This document shows positions 62,768 to 64,000 of a stretch of 64,000 nt of DNA, piece after piece. The position numbers and the translations under genes are program-made. The stretch covers positions 124,661,901 through 124,725,900 of the forward strand of contig CM067360.1 of the NCBI GenBank assembly GCA_034401795.1, read 5' to 3'. The notes below the pieces were generated by a model that saw only the letters and a list, made by a program, of their open reading frames with translations, was not told the origin of the DNA and made no database searches. The DNA is from Chaetoderma sp. LZ-2023a (Eukaryota; Mollusca; Caudofoveata; Chaetodermatida; Chaetodermatidae). The stretch's first letter is position 1. Every line of letters begins with the position of its first letter.

Positions 62768-64000
62768 GACCGAGGTCATATTGTGTCTGCTGAGCTAATC
62801 CAACTGAGGTCATATTGTGTCTGCTGAGCTAATCCAACTGAGGTCATATTGTGTCTGCTGAGCTAATCCAACTGAGGTCATATTGTGTCTGCTGGGCTAA
62901 TCCAACTGAGGTTATATTGTGTCTGCTGGGCTAATCCAACTGAGATTATATTGTGTCTGCTGGGCTAATCCAACGGAGATTATATTGTGTCTGCTGGGCT
63001 AATCCAACTGAGGTCACATTGTGTCTGCTGAGCTAATCCAACTGAGGTCACATTGTGTCTGCTGAGCTAATCCAACTGAGGTCACATTGTGTCTGCTGAG
63101 CTAATCCAACTGAGGTCACATTGTGTCTGCTGAGCTAATCCAACTGAGGTCACATTGTGTCTGCTGAGCTAATCCAACTGAGGTTATATTGTGTCTGCTG
63201 AGCTAATCCAACTGAGGTCATATTGTGTCTGCTGGGCTAATCCAACTGAGGTTATATTGTGTCTGCTGAGCTAATCCAACTGAGGTCATATTGTGTCTGC
63301 TGAGCTAATCCAACTGAGGTTATATTGTGTATGCTGAGCTAATCCAACTGAGGTCATATTGTGTCTGCTGAGCTAATCCAACTGAGGTCATATTGTGTCT
63401 GCTGGGCTAATCCAACTGAGGTCACATTGTGTCTGCAAAGCTAATCCAACTGAGGTTATATTGTGTCTGCTGAGCTAATCCAACTGAGGTCATATTGTGT
63501 CTGCTGAGCTAATCCAACTGAGGTTATATTGTGTCTGCTGGGCTAATCCAACTGAGGTTATATTGTGTCTGCTGAGCTAATCCAACTGAGGTCATATTGT
63601 GTCTGCTGAGCTAATCCAACTGAGGTTATATTGTGTATGCTGAGCTAATCCAACTGAGGTCATATTGTGTCTGCTGGGCTAATCCAACTGAGGTCACATT
63701 GTGTCTGCTGAGCTAATCCAACTGAGGTTATATTGTGTCTGCCGAGCTAATCCAACTGAGGTCATATTGTGTCTGCCGAGCTAATCCAACTGAGGTCATA
63801 TTGTGTCTTCTGAGCTAATCCAACTGAGGTTATATAGTGTCTTCTGAGCTAATCCAACTGAGGTCATATTGTGTCTGCCGAGCTAATCCAACTGAGGTCA
63901 TATTGTGTCTGCTGAGCTAATCCAACTGAGGTTATATAGTGTCTTCTGAGCTAATCCAACTGAGGTCATATTGTGTCTGCTGAGCTAATCCAACTGAGGT
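62768..64000. repeat. 34-bp minisatellite array, running past the window end
   Basis: About 36 units of CTGAGGTCATATTGTGTCTG + CTGAGCTAATCCAA. Variants occur at fixed positions (GGTCATA, GGTTATA, GGTCACA; GCTGAG, GCTGGG, GCCGAG, TTCTGAG; GTATGC). The order of variants in units around 63300-63480 is largely repeated about nine units later, so the array has a higher-order period of roughly 306 bp. Confidence 0.97.

Noticed and set aside
62768..64000. CRISPR-like array
   Set aside because: Units are contiguous with no unique spacers; the genome is eukaryotic.

Overview
The window is non-coding-rich animal DNA, most likely from a bivalve mollusc. Evidence: short exons with GT/AG borders scattered over 38 kb, no operons or Shine-Dalgarno sites, an assembly gap of exactly 500 N, many foldback repeats, DIRS, Tc1 and LINE elements, and motifs such as GGCCCCTTGGGCCTCTTG beside CAGGTGAGC that I associate with bivalve genomes (inference, not a database match).

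Host genes. One plus-strand gene spans from before 398 to a stop at 38870. I can place nine exons (398-532, 1485-1558, 2657-2796, 10627-10795, 20307-20436, 21420-21473, 36061-36134, 38156-38528, 38765-38870). They encode a charged, Leu/Glu/Lys/Gln-rich coiled-coil protein with a low-complexity acidic tail; I cannot name it. Phases agree at every junction except between 21473 and 36061, where an exon of length 2 mod 3 is missing; the gap at 24252-24751 lies in that intron. A minus-strand terminal exon (61823 to 61712) ends a second, mostly out-of-window gene with a PCNA-binding-like C-terminus.

Mobile elements. Introns of the first gene are filled by DIRS-type tyrosine-recombinase retrotransposons: copy 1 (2871-10107, decayed), copy 2 (11449-18498, apparently intact), copy 3 (28005-31199, truncated), copy 4 (33081-35157, gag-only with swapped ends), a left end at the gap (24196-24251) and a solo end (35708-35947). 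Copy 2 shows the full DIRS plan: inverted terminal repeats, an internal complementary region matching both outer ends, ORF1, RT-RNase H and tyrosine recombinase. Two Tc1-like elements (31417-32932 and 40838-42803, the second split by a 424-bp MITE), a decayed LINE RT (26395-27690) and a LINE-type RNase H relic (52775-53315) are also present.

Repeats. Two foldback families dominate: P1 (about 92 bp, ends CTGTTGAATATTTTG) and P2 (about 230 bp, ends TTAACCCTTTAATGGTCAA). Each has over 20 copies, P2 mainly from 36 to 50 kb. There is a 180-bp-class satellite at 31.2-35.7 kb into which a Tc1 element and DIRS copy 4 have inserted, a 39-bp minisatellite at 55.5-58.3 kb, a 34-bp minisatellite with a higher-order pattern from 62.77 kb to the window end, and a G-rich tract at 44.8-45.1 kb.

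The most interesting material is in the DIRS family: a tiny, apparently spliced first exon for ORF1, a conserved seven-cysteine cluster right after the splice site, an open frame that runs 2 kb under the RT and continues into the recombinase, and NRF1-like palindromes in the terminal repeats.
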